Positions 6,452-8,225 of a DNA stretch of 8,225 nucleotides are shown here, in pieces; the first letter of the stretch is position 1; the number at the start of each line of letters is the position of its first letter. A model generated the notes under the pieces. The model was given only the letters and a program-made list of their open reading frames with translations, was not told the DNA's origin and did no database searches. The stretch comes from Limisphaerales bacterium (GTDB lineage: Bacteria > Verrucomicrobiota > Verrucomicrobiia > Limisphaerales > UBA11358), in the NCBI GenBank assembly GCA_003133815.1, contig PKZR01000260.1, positions 4,431-12,655 on the forward strand, given 5' to 3'. The position numbers and the translations under genes were made by a program.

Positions 6452-8225
6452 GTGAAACTGGAACCAACAAACGCGGCAGGCCTGGCTGACGCCGGTTCTG
6501 TTTTTGGCAGGGACATTTCCCCGGCGAAGTTCAAGGACGCGCTGGTTTATCTTTTGGTGCTGGGACTGATTGTGCGGATTGGATTCTTCGTCGAGCACGC
6601 GCACAGCCCCTTCTTTGGCGCGCCGGTCCTGGATGAAAAGTATTACGACACGGTGGCCAAGATGCTTCTGGCCGGCGACGACCTTCACGAGCTACACGGG
6701 TTCAGGCCCCTGCTCTATCCGATGTTCCTCGCGGTTTTTTACAAGCTCGGCGGCGCGTGGGGTGTTGATCTCGCCTTGTTCGCGCAACATCTCCTCGGCG
6801 TGGCGACCGGATTGATCGTGGTGTTGCTCGCGGCGCGATTGTTCCGGCACAGGCTCTGCGGAGTGGCAGCGGGAGCTTTATATCTGCTCGCGCCCGTCCC
6901 TCTTTTTTTCGAGGGCGAACTGCTGATTGAATCCAGCTATATATTTTTAATCTGCCTCAACTTGCTGTTGATCTTGCGCGCCGCCGATTCCACCAGCCGG
7001 CGAAGCGCGCTGCTTTGGCTGGTTTGCGGAGCCTTGACGATCCTCGCCTCGCAGGCGCGTGCGAACATTCTCGTTTTTCTCGCGGTCTATCCCCTGTTCG
7101 CCGCGTGGCGCTGGCGGCATGAACGAACCACCACCGCCTTGCTGCCGATGGTTGGACTGGCGGGCGCGCTCGCGATGATGATGCTCTGGGGTGCCATCAA
7201 CATGAGGCAGTCCGACCATTTCACCCTGATGCCGAACCAGGGCGGCGTGAACTTGTTTCTCGGCAACGAGCGCGGCGCAAACGGCATGTTCACCGGGGAA
7301 GACGTGGTTGTGAAACTGTCCGAGCTAAATTTGCGCACGGCGGACAAGGCCACGCCGGCACAGGATCGCATCGGCTTCGGTTCGCGGTATCAGGACGCGG
7401 TGGAAGTCTGGGCACGCGCGGAATACGCCGCCGACATGCGCGCGCAGGGCCGTGAACCGCAAACGGATCCCATGGCGATTTCAAAATACTGGACGCGGCG
7501 GACCGTGGATGAAATCCGTGCCGATCCTGCCGCCTGGCTGCGGTTGATGGCGAAAAAATCCTGGCTCATGCTGTGGAACACCGAGGTGCCGAACAACAAA
7601 TCCTTCGCCTTCTTCCAGACGGAATTTTTCTGGCTGCGCGTGCTGCCGGTGCGCTGGGTCCTTCTGCTCATGCTCGCGCCGGCGGGAATCTGGGCGGCGG
7701 CCAGATTCGGCAACCGCGACGCGCTGTTCATCGTGCTGGCCTATGCGGGACTTTACTCGGCGGGCAGCATTGTCTTCTTCATCTGCGACCGCTATCGCTA
7801 TCCGGTCTGGCCGGCCATGGCCGTGCTGGCCGGCGGCGGTTTGCTTGCGTTGATTGAAACCATCCGCCGACACAAGCCGCGCCGGACACTATGCATCCTC
7901 GCAAGCATGATCTTGATGGCCGCGCTTTCGCTGCACAACTGGTTCGGCGTGACGCTGCCGAATTTCGCGCACGATTACCAGTTCCGCTCCATGGCCGGCT
8001 ACGACAATGGAAATTTCCAGCAGGCTCTTGCCGACATTGACCGCAGCGTCACGCTCGACCCGCTCGATTCCGCGACTCTTTACCAGCGCGGCAACGTGCT
8101 GTTCGCTCTCCACCGCCTCGACGACGCGCAAGCAGCCTACGAGCAGGCTTTGAAATTCATCCCCGGCAACGCGGGCGTGTGGAACAACCTGGGCACCACG
8201 CTCGACGAACTTGGCCGGACGGATG
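6452..8225 (+). CDS. GT39/PMT_2-like GT-C glycosyltransferase with C-terminal TPR repeats (3' end outside window)
   Basis: Open for 591 codons with no stop before the window ends, so the C-terminus is missing. The frame opens after the TAG at 6437-6439. No ATG precedes the catalytic loop, so the start must be GTG 6452 (chosen) or TTG 6443; neither has a visible Shine-Dalgarno. Seen: TM1 at about 29-46, then the acidic motif VLDEKYYD (59-66; Asp61-Glu62), FRPLLYP (84-90), many membrane segments and CDRYRYPVWP (445-454), the R-Y-R-x-P signature before the last helices. After the final helix (about 478-500) come TPR units: a helix pair at about 516-536, one at 540-571 (YQRGNVLFALHRLDDAQAAY) and the start of another at 574 (NAGVWNNLGTTLDELG). 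GT-C plus TPR resembles the layout of eukaryotic TMTC O-mannosyltransferases. The TPRs may bind acceptor protein or partners. It probably forms an operon with the preceding gene. Confidence 0.85.
   Translation, partial: MKLEPTNAAGLADAGSVFGRDISPAKFKDALVYLLVLGLIVRIGFFVEHAHSPFFGAPVLDEKYYDTVAKMLLAGDDLHELHGFRPLLYPMFLAVFYKLGGAWGVDLALFAQHLLGVATGLIVVLLAARLFRHRLCGVAAGALYLLAPVPLFFEGELLIESSYIFLICLNLLLILRAADSTSRRSALLWLVCGALTILASQARANILVFLAVYPLFAAWRWRHERTTTALLPMVGLAGALAMMMLWGAINMRQSDHFTLMPNQGGVNLFLGNERGANGMFTGEDVVVKLSELNLRTADKATPAQDRIGFGSRYQDAVEVWARAEYAADMRAQGREPQTDPMAISKYWTRRTVDEIRADPAAWLRLMAKKSWLMLWNTEVPNNKSFAFFQTEFFWLRVLPVRWVLLLMLAPAGIWAAARFGNRDALFIVLAYAGLYSAGSIVFFICDRYRYPVWPAMAVLAGGGLLALIETIRRHKPRRTLCILASMILMAALSLHNWFGVTLPNFAHDYQFRSMAGYDNGNFQQALADIDRSVTLDPLDSATLYQRGNVLFALHRLDDAQAAYEQALKFIPGNAGVWNNLGTTLDELGRTD

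Overview
The window reads as a chromosomal segment from a GC-moderate, Gram-negative-type bacterium. The secreted NIPSNAP protein with its typical C-terminal end, the mix of GT-C glycosyltransferases with a TPR tail, and the weak Shine-Dalgarno signals suggest the Verrucomicrobiota/Planctomycetota group (perhaps Pedosphaera/Limisphaerales-like). That is an inference from gene content only, with low to moderate confidence. I see no insertion sequence, phage gene, CRISPR array, tRNA or rRNA. The longest stretch without a gene is about 136 bases (1051-1186), so no gap exceeds 300 bases.

Layout: (1) 10-1050 (+), an MthK-type potassium channel with a two-helix pore and a cytoplasmic RCK module. 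It has an unusual filter and a well-placed internal ribosome binding site that could give a separate RCK protein. (2) 1187-3133 (+), a GtrA-like membrane domain fused to a GT39/ArnT-like GT-C glycosyltransferase. (3) Three genes on the minus strand, read right to left: a TMEM175-type potassium channel (5010-4420), a secreted two-domain NIPSNAP protein (4356-3568) and a PhnA/YjdM zinc-ribbon protein (3501-3169). The last of these converges on gene 2. (4) Divergent from TMEM175, two plus-strand GT-C glycosyltransferases in tandem: 5108-6439 and, 12 bases later in the same frame, a non-ATG-start ORF from about 6452 that runs off the window at 8225 and carries TPR repeats at its C-terminus.

How they fit together: three of the seven genes are integral-membrane GT-C sugar transferases of the polyprenyl-phosphate-sugar type. 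One carries a lipid-linked-sugar flippase-like domain and one carries TPRs. Together they suggest envelope, exopolysaccharide or protein glycosylation, but no sugar-nucleotide or polymerase genes are in view to name the product. Two unrelated potassium channel families (MthK-like and TMEM175-like) lie within 4 kb of each other. The NIPSNAP and PhnA genes have no obvious link to either theme.

The most interesting signals are translational and transcriptional. They are the internal AAGGAG/ATG at the pore-RCK junction of the first gene, the -10-like hexamer placed six bases from the TMEM175 start codon (a leaderless layout), and the single in-frame TAG separating the last two glycosyltransferase genes. 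No new multi-gene defence or mobile system is evident.
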